Below are positions 23,683-34,619 of a stretch of DNA of 64,000 nt, one piece after another. The translations under genes and the position numbers were made by a program. The stretch covers positions 10,499,719-10,563,718 of the forward strand of contig CM030834.1 of the NCBI GenBank assembly GCA_018105865.1, written 5' to 3'. The first letter of the stretch is position 1. Each line of letters opens with the position of its first letter. The stretch comes from Metaphire vulgaris. Taxonomy: Eukaryota > Annelida > Clitellata > Crassiclitellata > Megascolecidae. The notes beneath the pieces are model-generated. The model saw nothing but the letters and a program-made list of their open reading frames with translations. It was not told the origin of the DNA and searched no databases.

Positions 23683-23903
23683 GAACCACCTACTGTACCC
23701 ATCCAAATCTAGTATCCTATAGTACTGAGGTTTTTTTGAATTCATGGTATATAAGGGAAAAGGGGCTAGAGAACATGTCATGATATGGTATCAACAGTCA
23801 AACATAAGAGGTTTAGAGCTTTAGTTTTCACATCTCCCGTTCACATTTGCTCCCTTCTCATCTCGCTGACGGCAACTGAAGCTTTCATAGTGTATCTCTG
23901 TCC

Positions 23904-24043
23904 CAGTGTTTATTCTAGGCCTTCTCGGGAGTTTGAAATTTCCCCATTTTTGACATTTTGGCAAGTAGTATGACCTCCCCAATGTCTGTTGCCCCCAAAA
24001 ATTTTAAACTCCCCCAATGTCTTGGTGGCTAGGATAAACACTG
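23904..24043. mobile_element. 140-bp MITE, CAGTGTTTATTCTAG family
   Basis: The ends match the 23334 element (CAGTGTTTATTCTAGGCC and GGCTAGGATAAACACTG). Flanks CTCTGTCC and CTCTGTTC match at 7 of 8 bases. It is a shorter member, in the same intron. Confidence 0.88.
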
Positions 24044-24124
24044 CTCTGTTCTAATGATTAATTAGTCTATGTCATGATCATAATTTCATATGTTGATAAT
24101 GAAATAAAACGTTGATCTGTAAAG

Positions 24125-24411
24125 CAGGGGCACCCACAGAAATTTTTGCTCTGCCCTCCCCTGGAGTTTTACAGGGGAGGGCAAGACACAATGGTCACAG
24201 TTAATATAGATTTCAAGATATTCAATTCCACAGTTTCTATAGTTACAGCACAGTTAAGTTTCTCAATTTCTCTTTGTGTATAGGCCTATCAGTAGTGGTT
24301 TTAGTTTGAAAATATTAGTTAACAGTAAAATATAGTTAGTTACAAAAATAGATTGGCATTTTCTAGGGGGAGGCAATTGCCCCCTCCTGCCCCAATGTGT
24401 GGGCATCCATG
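24125..24411. mobile_element. 287-bp MITE, CAGGGGCGCCCACA-type ends
   Basis: The left end is CAGGGGCACCCACAGAAATT and the right end, inverted, CATGGATGCCCACACA. A perfect 8-bp duplication CTGTAAAG occurs at 24117-24124 and 24412-24419. It contains a TAGGCCTA at 24281. The element at 32801-32966 is a second, more decayed member. Confidence 0.88.
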
Positions 24412-24550
24412 CTGTAAAGGGGAAATGCGATATTCTTGCACGCCACTGGCTTAGTTGCATGCTTAGACAATCTTCTAAAGCGTTTGTCTACACTGTTAAG
24501 AAATGTGGATCTACTGTAGGCTATAGGCCGCCTATCCATTGCACTTGTAG

Positions 24551-24815
24551 GCCTCTGGGGTCTGGTGAATAATGCGGCCATTGCTGGGGTGTCGGCCGGA
24601 CCCCTCGAATGGCAGTGCGCAGACGATTTCCGAAAAGTTCTTGACGTGAATCTGATCGGGTTGATTGACGTGACTCTGACATTTCTGCCATTGCTGAAGC
24701 GGTCACGTGGTCGCATTGTGAATATGTCGAGCACAGGTGGGCGATTGGTCGGTCCGTTGTCTCTGCCATATGACGTCAGCAAACATGGCGTCGAAGCGTT
24801 TTCGGATGGACTCAG
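24551..24815 (+). CDS. Short-chain dehydrogenase, exon 2 (catalytic exon)
   Basis: The exon starts after CACTTGTAG and its first two bases complete a glycine codon with exon 1, giving [13 protein letters not shown], the NNAG-type motif (residues 117-120). It carries the catalytic set: Asn144 in DVNLIG, Ser171 in IVNMSS, and Tyr184/Lys188 in YDVSK. All active-site residues are intact. It ends CTCAG before GTGAGA, phase 2. Confidence 0.93.
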
Positions 24816-25339
24816 GTGAGAATGGAAGAATAATTACAGGTTAAACATTGAAAATTTCAGCACTAAAAAACTGAATCATCCTAAGGCGCAGAGCATCGGT
24901 TTTGCGTTTGAAACTTTTTGAAATTTCTTTGTTGAAGCTTTCGACTTCATAGGCCTACTTTAGTATAATTTAGGTATGAAATATCCGAGTTTTGCAGAAA
25001 ATATCGATTCTATAGAATATTGAAAAAGTGATTTTCGATACAAATCCGAAACAAGTAGTCCCATTACGGTCACTGTTTTATTTATTATTACACAAAGAAA
25101 GAGATCTTAGTTAAATGGCACACAGTACCATGAGATAGACCTGCCGTCTTACTTATAATAAGGGAAAAGGCTCAGGCTAGAGAACATGTATTCTCAGTTC
25201 TCATCTCAAGAACATAAAAAAGCAATTTTAAAAGAAGCACTAACACAATGTCACGTGTTTTTCAATGAATGATGTCATAAGACCACATTTTACATACACT
25301 GTAGTGTATATGCGATCAAAAACAGTGAGGTCTTATGTT

Positions 25340-25531
25340 CAGGGCTGTTGAGAGAAATTCCAGGCCCCTGGGCAGAGCAGTCATGGGCCCCCAAAAATGT
25401 TTGAGAAAGATTTGTGAAGCGTTTAAATGTTTTCAAAATGTCCGACAATAAGATAAAACTTTGCTGCGGACCCGCCGGTTCCCCTACAGATCGCCAGGCT
25501 CCTGGGCATTTGCCCCCTCTCTGCGGGCCTG
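25340..25531. mobile_element. 192-bp MITE, GGGCCCC-rich family
   Basis: The left end CAGGGCTGTTGAGAGAAATT and right end GCGGGCCTG are flanked by CTTATGTT and TTTATGTC, 6 of 8 matching. It belongs with the copies at 31255-31731 and 47975-48303. It is in intron 2 of the dehydrogenase gene. Confidence 0.65.
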
Positions 25532-26374
25532 TTTATGTCGCCATCTGGTGTGCTGGAAAAACTCCCATTTTGCAAAGTTTGAAGCAGTTTCTATTGCAAC
25601 TTCTCATTTTTAATATCATCGGAGATCAATCTCTCTATCGCACATGGGCGTAAACTTGGACGAAAAAGTGGGGCCAAACCTCTATACCAGAGGCATTCAA
25701 ATGGCAGCCTGTGGGCCAGATCGGGACCGAGGAGGGGTGTGAAATGGCCCGCGAAGAGACTGAAACTATAAATGCCTTTTTCAAATACGAACGAAATATT
25801 TTAATGCCTTGTTTTCAACTCACGTGTTTCCTATTAGGCCTACCTATGAACTATATTTTTGTAACTAAGAAATATTATTCGGCCTATCTGGCCTTCGGGT
25901 ACCAGTCGCAAGAAATTTCTTCTTCTTCAGCCATTTTCGCTCCCCATGGAGCATAGGCAGCGTACAAGATATTTCCATTTCTCTCAATATTCTGCCAGTT
26001 GTTCTATTTCATTCCAGGTGTATCCAAGGTTTTTGTGTTCTTTTTCTAGTGATCTTTTCCATGCATTTCGTGGTCTTCCTCTTTTCCTTTTTCCATGGCA
26101 GTTCCATGTCAGCATTTGTCTTGTGATGTTTTCGGTCGGTTTCTAAGGGTAAGACCAGCCATCTCCATTTCTTTTTTCTAATTTCTTCAGTTATCGGTTC
26201 TTGGGATGTCTTTTTCCACAAGTTTTCATTGCTGATTTTGTCCGGCCACCAGACTCCTATAATTTTCTATAGACATTTGTTTACGAAGCTTTGTAATTTT
26301 CCTGAAGCACTCTTAACTGACCTCCAACTTTCGGAGCCATAAAGCAGTACTGACTTTACATTTGAATTGAATAT

Positions 26375-27286
26375 CAGAGATGTAGTACTTGGTACTTGTA
26401 CTTGTACTCGAGTTGTACTCGAGTACAAATTTTTAGTACTTGTACTTGTACTTGGAGGCCAGGTACTTGTACTTGTACTCGGAGTTTTAGGAATGCAAGT
26501 ACTTGTACTTGTACTTGTACTCGGAGGCCAGGTACTTGTACTTGTACTTGTACTTGAAGCATTGTGTACTTGCTACATCTCTCGCTACATGTACTTCAAT
26601 GGTACCAGTAATGCTGTACCTTTAGGCTAATGACAAGCACATCCTCACAGATGGCCAAGTACCTGGAACTCAACGATATATATGATGAAGCCACTGATAC
26701 CATCGTGTTTTGGAACAGTGAAGTTAATAGAAAGGAGTTCAACAGGCTGTATAATGCAGCCATTAATTAGAGACCTTAGCGTGTCTGCTTCTGGCGCACC
26801 AATTAAACGCGTATTTAGCCAAGCTGGCTTGATCGCGAGACCACGTGATCCTAATATGACTGATGCAAGACTATCATCTCTATTTTTAGTGCAACTGTGA
26901 TGATATTTAGATGCTAATAGTGTCAATTTTATTCATGGCCGGACAAACTGTCCGAGGACAAAATGTGACGGACAAAATGTCATGTAGAAAATGTCATGGG
27001 GACAAAATGTCAGCGGAAAAAATGTCAATGTCAAAAATGTTGTACTAATACTTGGAAGCCAGGTACTTGTACTTGTACTTGTACTCGGAGGCCAGGTACT
27101 TGTACTTGTACTCGATCTTCTGGAGGCCAGGTACTTGTACTTGTGTACTTGTACTCGGAGGCTAGGTACTTGTACTTGTACTTGTACTCGGAATTTTTGG
27201 AATGCAAGTACTTGTACTTGTACTTGTACTCGGAGGCCAGGTACTTGTACTTGTACTTGAAGCATTGTGTACTTGCTACATCTCTG
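26375..27286 (+). mobile_element. 912-bp hAT element with minisatellite ends
   Basis: The ends are CAGAGATGTAG and CTACATCTCTG with a perfect 8-bp duplication TTGAATAT (26367-26374, 27287-27294), inside the RTE LINE. Both end regions are arrays of GTACTT units with interspersed GGAGGCCAG. The middle holds a hAT C-terminal dimerisation piece (LSVSASGAPIKRVFSQAGLI, about 26777-26836), preceded by an out-of-frame FWNSEVNRKEF. An inverted copy of the terminal sequence also occurs inside, at about 26558-26582. Confidence 0.93.
26936..27040. repeat. Imperfect tandem GGACAAAATGTC units
   Basis: Six or seven imperfect copies of a 12- to 17-base unit built on GGACAAAATGTC lie inside the 26375-27286 element, between the hAT coding remnant and the right minisatellite. 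Confidence 0.75.
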
Positions 27287-27835
27287 TTGAATATCCTTAA
27301 CTTTGTCTGTATGGTCGCTTGCTTTGATTTACATAGGTTTTGTAACATGCTGAAGGCCGCTTGTGCTTTGCCAATTCTTGCTTTGACGTCTTCTTCTGTT
27401 CCCCCTGTGGTTGACATCACACTTCCCAGATATGTGAATTTGGTCATTCATAAAATTCAATTGAATACCTCTGCCGTACTACCTCCCCTTCCCTAGCCTA
27501 GCCTAGCCTCCAAAAATGTGGTGGGGTGGGAGGCTTGAGCCTAGCAGCCTAGTAGAAGTTTACGCTATAGTTAGACGCCACAGATCAAAGTTGAGTTGAG
27601 TCGGTATCCTGAAGTTCAAATTGTAGGCCTACGTTTTAAATAATTTATAAACACGTTGATAATAACGTAAGTGGCGTCGATCGAAAACAGTCCGTAGACA
27701 TGTGAATGGAAGTTCGAAAGTGGAGTATCTGAACTCGCCGACCGACTTCCAGACTCGAACCCTGGGCATGCGCACGCTCTGCGCAAATCCGCCGATGATC
27801 CCCGATTGCCCTTTTTGTTTTATCTTCTTTTGAAG

Positions 27836-28005
27836 GCGCCACTTGAAGCTGTACGAATGCGGGGTTTCAGTTCACGTCATTCAACCGAGCATCTTCAAAA
27901 CCGAAATGCTCGATCCGGAGAAGAATCGTCGACTGTTCGAACTCACCTGGAGACGACTGACGGCCAAAGCCAGAGAGATGTTCGGAGAAAAGTTCTATTC
28001 TCAGT
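27836..28005 (+). CDS. Short-chain dehydrogenase, exon 3
   Basis: The exon follows CTTCTTTTGAAG and its first base completes Arg199. It encodes RHLKLYECGVSVHVIQPS, the conserved strand after the catalytic helix with a Pro-Ser before the substrate loop, then FKTEML and FGEKFYSQ. I place the donor at 28006 (GTCAGT), which joins exon 4 in phase and yields FYSQYVSHSLESM, collinear with the vertebrate retinol dehydrogenases. The donor is weaker than the others, and the frame stays open to 28082 if it is not used. Confidence 0.85.
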
Positions 28006-28099
28006 GTCAGTTGAAGTCAGATGGCTCATTTCGTGATTGTATCCTACATGCGACCGCTACAAAGTCAGGACTCTTAGCGTGAAACTTAGCGTGATTGAA

Positions 28100-28213
28100 A
28101 GTGGCTTAGGAGGCATTACTGCCTGTGTGAAAGCCACTAGGGGAGGGGCGCTAACGGGGCTTGAACCGGCTCCGCCAGCCTACCGCTAAAGTGCGTAACC
28201 CACTCTGCCATCT
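28100..28213 (-). repeat. tRNA-derived SINE-like sequence
   Basis: The minus strand reads GATGGCAGAGTGGGTTA (A-box-like, as in Leu or Ser tRNAs), then after about 40 bases GGTTCAAGCCCC (B-box-like). The spacing and boxes fit an RNA polymerase III promoter of tRNA origin, but the sequence does not close into a good tRNA cloverleaf. It lies in intron 3 of the dehydrogenase gene. Confidence 0.5.
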
Positions 28214-28365
28214 TTCGACTTCGTGGATATCTTCCATTTAAGCCCAATTAAACCCAAATCCAGGTTCAACACATGGTCCGTCATAATTATAATGGCCTTG
28301 TTTTCCATCCAGGCAGACACATCTTAGACCTGTTGATCTTATTAGCAAGTGCGATTGACTTGCTG

Positions 28366-28535
28366 CAGTGGCGTCGAGAGGGGGTGTGGGGGGTGCGGAC
28401 CGCACCGGGTGACACCATCTAGGGGGGTGACACCAAACAAGGATGACCTTTTTTGCTTGTCACGGTATTTGAGAAGGAAATAGGTGACACCACGATTTAC
28501 CGCACTGGGTGACACCAACCCTAGCGACGCCTCTG
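28366..28535. mobile_element. 170-bp MITE, CAGTGGCGTCG ends
   Basis: The ends are CAGTGGCGTCGAGAGGG and CTAGCGACGCCTCTG with a perfect 8-bp duplication ACTTGCTG (28358-28365, 28536-28543). It contains one GACCTTTTTTGCTTGTCA motif near 28443 and repeats of GGGTGACACC. It is in intron 3 of the dehydrogenase gene. Confidence 0.9.
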
Positions 28536-28815
28536 ACTTGCTGTACGTTTTTAAAGTGGTCAGAAATATCGAAACAGCAGACAACCTGGAAGGGACGCGC
28601 GATTTTCTCTTTGGCGAGGCCTGATTATAAAATTCTAAAGTACTTCTACTTATCTCAAAGTCCTCTTTAATGCACTTCTGCTTTTGGTGTCAATAATTAT
28701 ATTTCATTATTTCATAATAAATAGCTGCACTGATACTCCAGTGCAGCAGCTATACTGGCGTGCACAGAAAATACAAGACTGTCTCTGCGTCGTAACAATC
28801 GTATATGCATCCGGA

Positions 28816-28868
28816 CAGTGGTGTAGCCAGGGGCTTTGGGTTAACCCCCCCCCCTAAGTGCCGCTACT
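28816..28868. mobile_element. Truncated CAGTGGTGTAGCC MITE end
   Basis: CAGTGGTGTAGCCAGGGGC followed by a poly-C tract resembles the left end of the CAGTGGCGTAGCC family. No matching right end is convincing, so this is probably a fragment just upstream of exon 4. Confidence 0.4.
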
Positions 28869-28972
28869 GAGATACGCCACAAACAGGATAATCGTCGTCA
28901 CTCTCAAGAATATGCTTCTGCCTGCATGGCGGAGAATTTCGTCATCATTTCTTACTTACTTCAACGTTTCAG

Positions 28973-29268
28973 ATGTAAGTCACAGTCTGGAGAGTATGGA
29001 TCGCTTCGCGTCGACCGAGTACAGCAAAGTCATCGACGCCTACATCCATTCGCTGCTCTCGTCCCGACCTCGACTTCGCTACTCGGTCGGCTACAGAGCA
29101 ATATTCTTCTCCCTTCCGCTCAGCCATCTGCCGTCGTCTCTCGTCGACTGGATAGTCTGTCGCGTTCACCCGAAACTACAGATCGCCATCCCGGACCACT
29201 ACGTGACGACCGAACCGTTCGTCAACAACCGAAACGTTCGCTTCACGTCACTGGGATCTGCAATTTGA
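28973..29268 (+). CDS. Short-chain dehydrogenase, exon 4 and stop
   Basis: The exon starts after a pyrimidine-containing tract and CAG at 28970-28972. It encodes SHSLESMDRF, VIDAYIHSLLSSRPRLRYSVGY (the conserved R-x-R-Y-x-x-G region of the family), a hydrophobic LPSSLVDWIV segment and VHPK, ending with TGA at 29266-29268. The last 35 or so residues extend past the usual vertebrate end. With this exon the protein is complete. Confidence 0.92.
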
Positions 29269-29613
29269 TTATTATCTGGTTAATAGATTATTAGCAGAGC
29301 GATTTTTCGTTGCTTAGATTATATATAACATCTTGCAGAACTTGAAGAATACTGTATATGTCTGTAGATTTTGCTTGCCAGAAGTTTTTCAGAACAAAAA
29401 ATATAGGCTCTGATTGTGTGGAAATTTCTGAAAAGAACAGGCATGCGGTTCAAACTGTCCTGATAAAACTAGCAGTATTGGTGATTGCAATTCCTTAATC
29501 TAATTAATTAGAATTAGGCCCAGTTACATTTGGGCAATTAGAAGTATAATTTAAATTAGCTAAATTAGAGAGTTCATTAATAATTATTAATTGAAGTTGA
29601 AATTAGATCCAAG

Positions 29614-29869
29614 CAGTGCCGGATTAAGCACCGTGAAGGCCCATAGGAAGTAAAACTGTTGGGGCCCCAGGCCCCTAATGACTACCAGAACGCCATTGAA
29701 GTGTAAACATTATTGTATGACGTCAACGTCGTCACGTGCCTTTCGCATAGCGCTATTCTTAAGAATAAGTAAGTAAAACATTTCTTTCGTCACTGTCTTG
29801 TGGGGGTCCCTAAAAGTCGCGTGGCCCATAGGCAGTTGCCTACTCTGCCTAATGGGTAATCCGGCTCTG
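29614..29869. mobile_element. 256-bp MITE, CAGTGCCGGATTA ends
   Basis: The ends are CAGTGCCGGATTAAGC and TAATCCGGCTCTG, and the flanks GATCCAAG and GATCTAAG match at 7 of 8. The interior lacks the pyrimidine motif but has GGCCC-rich terminal regions. It lies shortly after the dehydrogenase stop codon. Confidence 0.85.
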
Positions 29870-29996
29870 GATCTAAGCCAATTCAATTAGTGATGACAAG
29901 ATGTGCGCTATGAACTATGATGAAATGACACTTTTCCCGTCTAGAATTCCTCCACGATGCTTCATGTTCTAATGAGTCTAGATTAAACACTGTCTG

Positions 29997-30084
29997 GGCT
30001 AAGTAAATGCCTGGAATAGGCCTATTATTATGTTGGCAGCAACTTCGGATTTCAGTTGAATTTCGCATTTAAATATGACGATAA
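29997..30084 (-). repeat. Repeat copy, inverted relative to 36928-37017
   Basis: The reverse complement of this stretch matches 36928-37017 with few differences, including a shared TAGGCCTA. The match extends to the point where an element interrupts the second copy at 37018. Confidence 0.8.
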
Positions 30085-30941
30085 AGAGTTAATAATAATT
30101 AATCAAGGCAATTCGAATTCGGATCTCACTCCTTTAAGTCATACAAATCAAATTCAGTACAAACCAGGCATGATCAGAAGTTTAGAAAGACTGAAAGGAA
30201 GGAAGTCGGTCACTTACAGCATGTGACCATAAAACTAATGCCGCATCAATAAAATGGCGCTATAGAAGTACATGTGTCATCTACCGATGTCAGTGAAATC
30301 ATCAGTTCTTTGTCATCTTAATACAGGAAAATCTTAAGATATATCTGTTCCGAAAATCATATTCGCTTCTGTCTTAGAGTGTTTTCCAATCAATTTAGTT
30401 TTTTTATGATTACTGTTATTTAATTTAGGATTTCCCAAACATTTACTTAATTATTTTCAACTTATTACTAACTTACATTTTGTCATCTCGCTGCAAGTCT
30501 CGTTCTCGCTCAGTTAAAATTTGACGCCGTTTAATTGAGCAGCCTGCTAATGAAAATAAAATAGATTCGTGCATAAGTACTAGGAGTTGTGTGGAACTGT
30601 GAATTGTACTTGCTAATAATGAGTTCGAAAATGCGGGAAGTTGATGGCGAAAATCGGTGTTTTAATAGTAAATGGGAAAATAGTTATTTTTGTACGGCAA
30701 TTCTGGTTTACCACAGTATTTAATTTGTCTGCAAGTGGTGTCTGTGTCGAAAGAGTTTAGCGTAAGACGACATTACGAAACTCTGCATAAGAACAAATAC
30801 GATAAATATACTGGCGAAGTGTGCAATGATTTAAAAGCAAAATTAACACTTATTCTAATATTCTTATGCTAGTCGTATATAGTCTTATTTCATAACAGTT
30901 TTATATGGCATGCCATACATATATCATAATTATGTCATATT

Positions 30942-31081
30942 AAGTGCTACAACTTGCTTGGTCCGCCAAGGGTCTAAACATTTTTGTGCGGCCCGCAATA
31001 GCATGACGGTTGGACAACGCTGCATTAGACTGAGCCCTGTGACCTCCTTTTGGGTCACGATCCACAGCTTGGGAAACACTG
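30942..31081. mobile_element. hAT-like remnant
   Basis: The right end GGGTCACGATCCACAGC followed by TTGGGAAACACTG resembles the CAGTGTTTCCCAA end of hAT non-autonomous elements. The left end near 30942 is decayed. Confidence 0.45.
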
Positions 31082-31163
31082 ATTTAATTTATGCTATAGC
31101 TGGACTCTGCAATGTGCCCTCGCTCCTGACACCTGGCAATATGGCGCACAAGAAATTGTCAGT

Positions 31164-31233
<70 letters not shown>
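31164..31233. repeat. (AAT)n microsatellite
   Basis: A pure AAT/TAA array of about 23 units; it produces a poly-tyrosine reading on the other strand that is not a gene. Confidence 0.97.
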
Positions 31234-31234
<1 letters not shown>

Positions 31235-31254
31235 GACCGGAAATTGAAGGAGGC

Positions 31255-31731
31255 AACTGGATATGTATTAACAATAGCCTGAACCCTGAAAAAGACTGAC
31301 AAAAAAAGGTCACCATCTTCGTCATGAGCACAGGGGCCCGGCGAATGTCAGGGGGCCTCGTGCCGATCATGTATAAACATCCTAAACAACACAACAAGCA
31401 AAAAAGGTCATCATCATTTTTTCACACTTGATAGGAGGGGCCGAAAAGCAAAAACGATCATCTACCAGTGTTTATTCTAGCCCTCTTGACATTGGGGGTA
31501 TTTTAAAATGTTTGGGGGGACAATGTTTGAGTTTCCACACGTTTTGGGGGGAAATTTCCATTCCCCCAGCCAACATCTAAAAAAAAATGGGGAATTTTCA
31601 AACTTGGGAGGGGGGAAATTCTTCCCCTAAGAAGGCCTAGAATAAACACTGATCATCTACAGTTTTTGGGATTTGTTAGGGGCCCGTGACTACCCTTTGC
31701 ACAGGGGCCCGGAATTTCTCTCGGCGGGCCT
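31255..31731. mobile_element. GGGCCCC-rich repeat element interrupted by a MITE
   Basis: It starts within ATGTATTAACAATAGCC and ends CTCTCGGCGGGCCTG. It is homologous to 47975-48303, sharing the GTATTAAC start, the AAAAAGACTGACAA motif and the GGGGCCCGGAATTTC end. A 186-bp element (31466-31651) is inserted in it. No clear target duplication was found for the outer element. Confidence 0.65.
31466..31651. mobile_element. 186-bp MITE, CAGTGTTTATTCTAG family
   Basis: The ends are CAGTGTTTATTCTAGCCC and CCTAGAATAAACACTG. ATCATCTAC is repeated on both sides; 8-9 bases match depending on where the end is drawn. It is nested in the 31255-31731 element. Confidence 0.9.
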
Positions 31732-32359
31732 GCTCACTTATTCGTGTCAAATTTGTCTTATTAGAGGCCGTAGACCTATATTACTAAATTTGTTGGGTCA
31801 GACGACCCAAGACAGAACAAAACGGACTTTAACGGATAGTCTACCCGCAGAAGCCCCTCTCCGCAGAACATTATTGTCCGTTTCGGTTTCTTACCGAATC
31901 ATTGTTTTGTCTTCGAGTAGACGAGCTATCTCTGCTTAGCTCAACCACCGATGTATTTCTGGCAGCTATAGGAGTCATCTCATACTGACATGCCCTCGAT
32001 CCTCGCAATATTAACATTTTTGTTGGACGTTTCCGCGTTATTGATTAGGCTATTGGACTTGGCTTTCCTTTAACGGCAACATCAGCCACGAAATCAAACT
32101 CGTTTCTTAGCAGACAGAAACACGTTCAAATTTCAAATTTATGCATGAATTTATGCATTTATGCACTCTACAGTATACGATAGATATGGAATGCCCAACG
32201 CTGTTAGACTACAATCATGTCAACTGCCGTCAAACTTGTAGTGAACGCAAGACAGCAGCTGTCTTCCGATCGCTCTTCACCTGTACGAGAACGCTGGACA
32301 GTTAATTGAAGACAGTGTTTTATCCAGACTCCAGGCCTTTTTGGGGGATGGGGTGGGAG

Positions 32360-32480
32360 ATTGACTTGGCGGGAGGGGAAGAGACACAGTTCAATGCAAA
32401 AATTGGGGTGGGGGATCCCGGGATTGACTTGGCTGGAAGGGGAAGAGACGCAGTTCAATGCAAAAATTTGTGTCGCTGCT
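32360..32480. repeat. Two-copy tandem repeat, period about 63 bp
   Basis: ATTGACTTGGC...GGGGAAGAGAC...CAGTTCAATGCAAAAATT occurs at 32360 and again at 32423 with few differences, within a G-rich stretch. Confidence 0.8.
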
Positions 32481-32800
32481 GAACTTTATTTGGGGGATTT
32501 TGAGGGGTTTCGGGGTCTCCCCCTAGCAGGCCTGCGTGAGGAGCGTCTCTAAGCTTCTCTACAACCCAGTGCTTTTTTACAAGGCGCTATTGAAATCCAC
32601 GAGATTTTACTTTACTTTACTTTTTTCTTCCACGAATGGCTTTCCGGAACTACTTTCTCCAGAATTCTATAGTTTTTTCCATTTAGATCAATTTTGTAAA
32701 TTAAAATTGCTTGTCAAGTTTTGACTGACTTTATGTTAACGTTCAAAATTTAAATAAGACTTTCAAAACGTTAAACCGTCCCCACTTGTCTGGGTAGGTT

Positions 32801-32966
32801 CGTGGGCGCCCACAGAAATTTTTCCAGGAGGGGCAAAACACATGTTAGCACAATAATCAAGGTGAATATTCTAGCAAGGTTATCAAATTTCACTGTGAAA
32901 TATTGGTATTTACATTTTCCAAGAGGGGCAAGTGCCCTCTCTTGCCCTAATGTGCGGGCGCCGATG
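32801..32966. mobile_element. 166-bp MITE related to 24125-24411
   Basis: The left part CGTGGGCGCCCACAGAAATT and right part CTAATGTGCGGGCGCCGATG match the ends of the 24125 element. Flanks GGTAGGTT and GATACGTT match at 6 of 8. Confidence 0.65.
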
Positions 32967-33705
32967 GATACGTTTGCTCAGTTGATATGCCGTCATTGGT
33001 TCACAGCCCAGTCCAGGGCCTGTTTTAACATGCAATGATACACAAAATGTGCAGTGTTAAAATGGAAAATGTGCAGTGATAAAATGACATATAGTGTATG
33101 ATAATTAATGTGTAGCTAAGTTAATTTAAACGGAGAAGCAAAAAAAAGGTCGTTGCCTGAATTTTTGGCACAAATTTGAAATTCGGGTGACGACCTTTCT
33201 TTGCTTGTCAAGATTTTAAAAAATTGTGCACTGATAATTTTTTCTTAAACCATGCCTTGGCCTAGTCAATGATCAAAGCAGCGCCAATCGTCTGCCAAGC
33301 GCTCTCTCGGGTGGTCGACGTCTGTCAACGGTAGAATTCTCAGTGACGCTTCCATTTATTTTATTCATTATAAAGTGCTTTAACTAGAACACGATCTTCA
33401 TTCGAAACAGTTCTGCTTGTTTGTCAACTCACTCGGTGACGTAGAAAATAAAGTAGACCAATAAACATTAAACAGCGTTGCATACATTCTCCTTTGCCGT
33501 GGAAATTTATGGAGGTTCGGGGGGATGGAGGGCGTGGTTTCGTGTAGGGAGTGGTGAGAAATTGTCCATCACGTTACACAATGAGACGCAAATCTGGGGA
33601 ATTTAAGACTTTGGGGAGAATTCCCCTCTACCCAGCATTCCAGCCAGCATAGCAACACTGGTCAATATATAAGAAGAAACCGGTAATATATGACATTGTG
33701 ACAGC

Positions 33706-33989
33706 CAGTGGCGTAGGCAAGGGGAGGTTTTGGGGTTAAACCCCCCCTTGGCCGGCGAAGAAATATATTTTTAATGAGTTTCCATGCATTTTTAATTTTT
33801 TTACGCAACTTTGGGAGTCAAAACCCCCTTGGCTATAGACTGTAAATGTTTAAGTAAGAGGCGAGGACCATTTTTTGCTTGGCTAAAAAACTAGAGATGA
33901 TAACGTTTTTCTTGCTTGTCAGGATTTTTGCAAAGTTGGTCACGGTCAAAACCAACCCCCCTCTTTCGGAAATCCTGGTTACGCCACTG
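33706..33989. mobile_element. 284-bp MITE, CAGTGGCGTAGCC family
   Basis: The ends are CAGTGGCGTAGGCAAGGGG and CTGGTTACGCCACTG, with flanks GTGACAGC and ATGAAAGC (6 of 8). Two pyrimidine motifs lie inside (about 33868 and 33905). Its right half is included in the tandem duplication that follows. Confidence 0.8.
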
Positions 33990-34619
33990 ATGAAAGCTGA
34001 CCGCAAATGCTGCAAACCTCTTAAACGGATCAATGAATTTTAATTTAAAAAATTTGTGCCGATGACAAACAGCTGTTTCTCTGAGTTTTTAAAATTGTAC
34101 TTGATCGGTAGAGGTTCGAGGCATTTATTGCAATGTGTTTATGAACCACGTGTTCTCCTTGCACAGCGTAACTTAAGCTACGAAGGAGAGAAGTCGATCT
34201 TAAGAGCTCAGAGCTCATCGGATCCTAACATGTTTAAGTAAGAGGCGAGGACCATTTTTTGCTTGGCTAAAAAACTAGAGATGATAACGTTTTTCTTGCT
34301 TGTCAGGATTTTTGCAAAGTTGGTCACGGTCAAAACCAACCCCCCCCCCCTCTTTCGGAAATCCTGGTTACGCCACTGATGAAAGCTGACCGCAAATGCT
34401 GCAAACCTCTTAAACGGATCAATGAATTTTAATTTAAAAAATTTGTGCCGATGACAAACAGCTGTTTCTCTGAGTTTTTAAAATTGTACTTGATCGGTAG
34501 AGGTTCGAGGCATTTATTGCAATGTGTTTATGAACCACGTGTTCTCCTTGCACAGCGTAACTTAAGCTACGAAGGAGAGAAGTCGATCTTAAGAGCTCAG
34601 AGCTCATCGGATCCTAACA
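33847..34619. repeat. Near-identical tandem duplication, unit about 384-389 bp
   Basis: TGTTTAAGTAAGAGGCGAGG begins at 33847 and again at 34231, and the two units read the same to GGATCCTAACA except for the length of a poly-C tract (six against ten or more). The first unit spans the right half of a MITE and about 230 bp of adjacent unique sequence. An identical 57-codon open frame appears in each unit but shows no family. Confidence 0.95.

Larger units (their letters stand above)
25915..27500 (-). mobile_element. RTE-type non-LTR retrotransposon fragment, interrupted
   Basis: On the minus strand the upstream part (27295-27450) reads FTYLGSVMSTTGGTEEDVKARIGKAQAAF. After a gap filled by another transposon (26375-27286), it continues with LLYGSESWRSV, NKCLKIIGVWWPDKISN and EEIRKKKWRWL, then the GKRKTTK and WNRTTGRIL tail. 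This is the C-terminal part of the reverse transcriptase of RTE elements, broken by frameshifts and 5'-truncated. It lies in intron 2 of the dehydrogenase gene. Confidence 0.88.

Noticed and set aside
26386..27275. Regularly spaced repeats that could suggest a CRISPR array
   Set aside because: The units are short, overlapping minisatellite repeats at the ends of a hAT element in a eukaryotic genome, without unique spacers.
28858..28972. Extension of dehydrogenase exon 4 upstream in the open frame
   Set aside because: The family alignment begins at SHSLESM after the CAG acceptor; the upstream residues are intronic and follow a MITE fragment.
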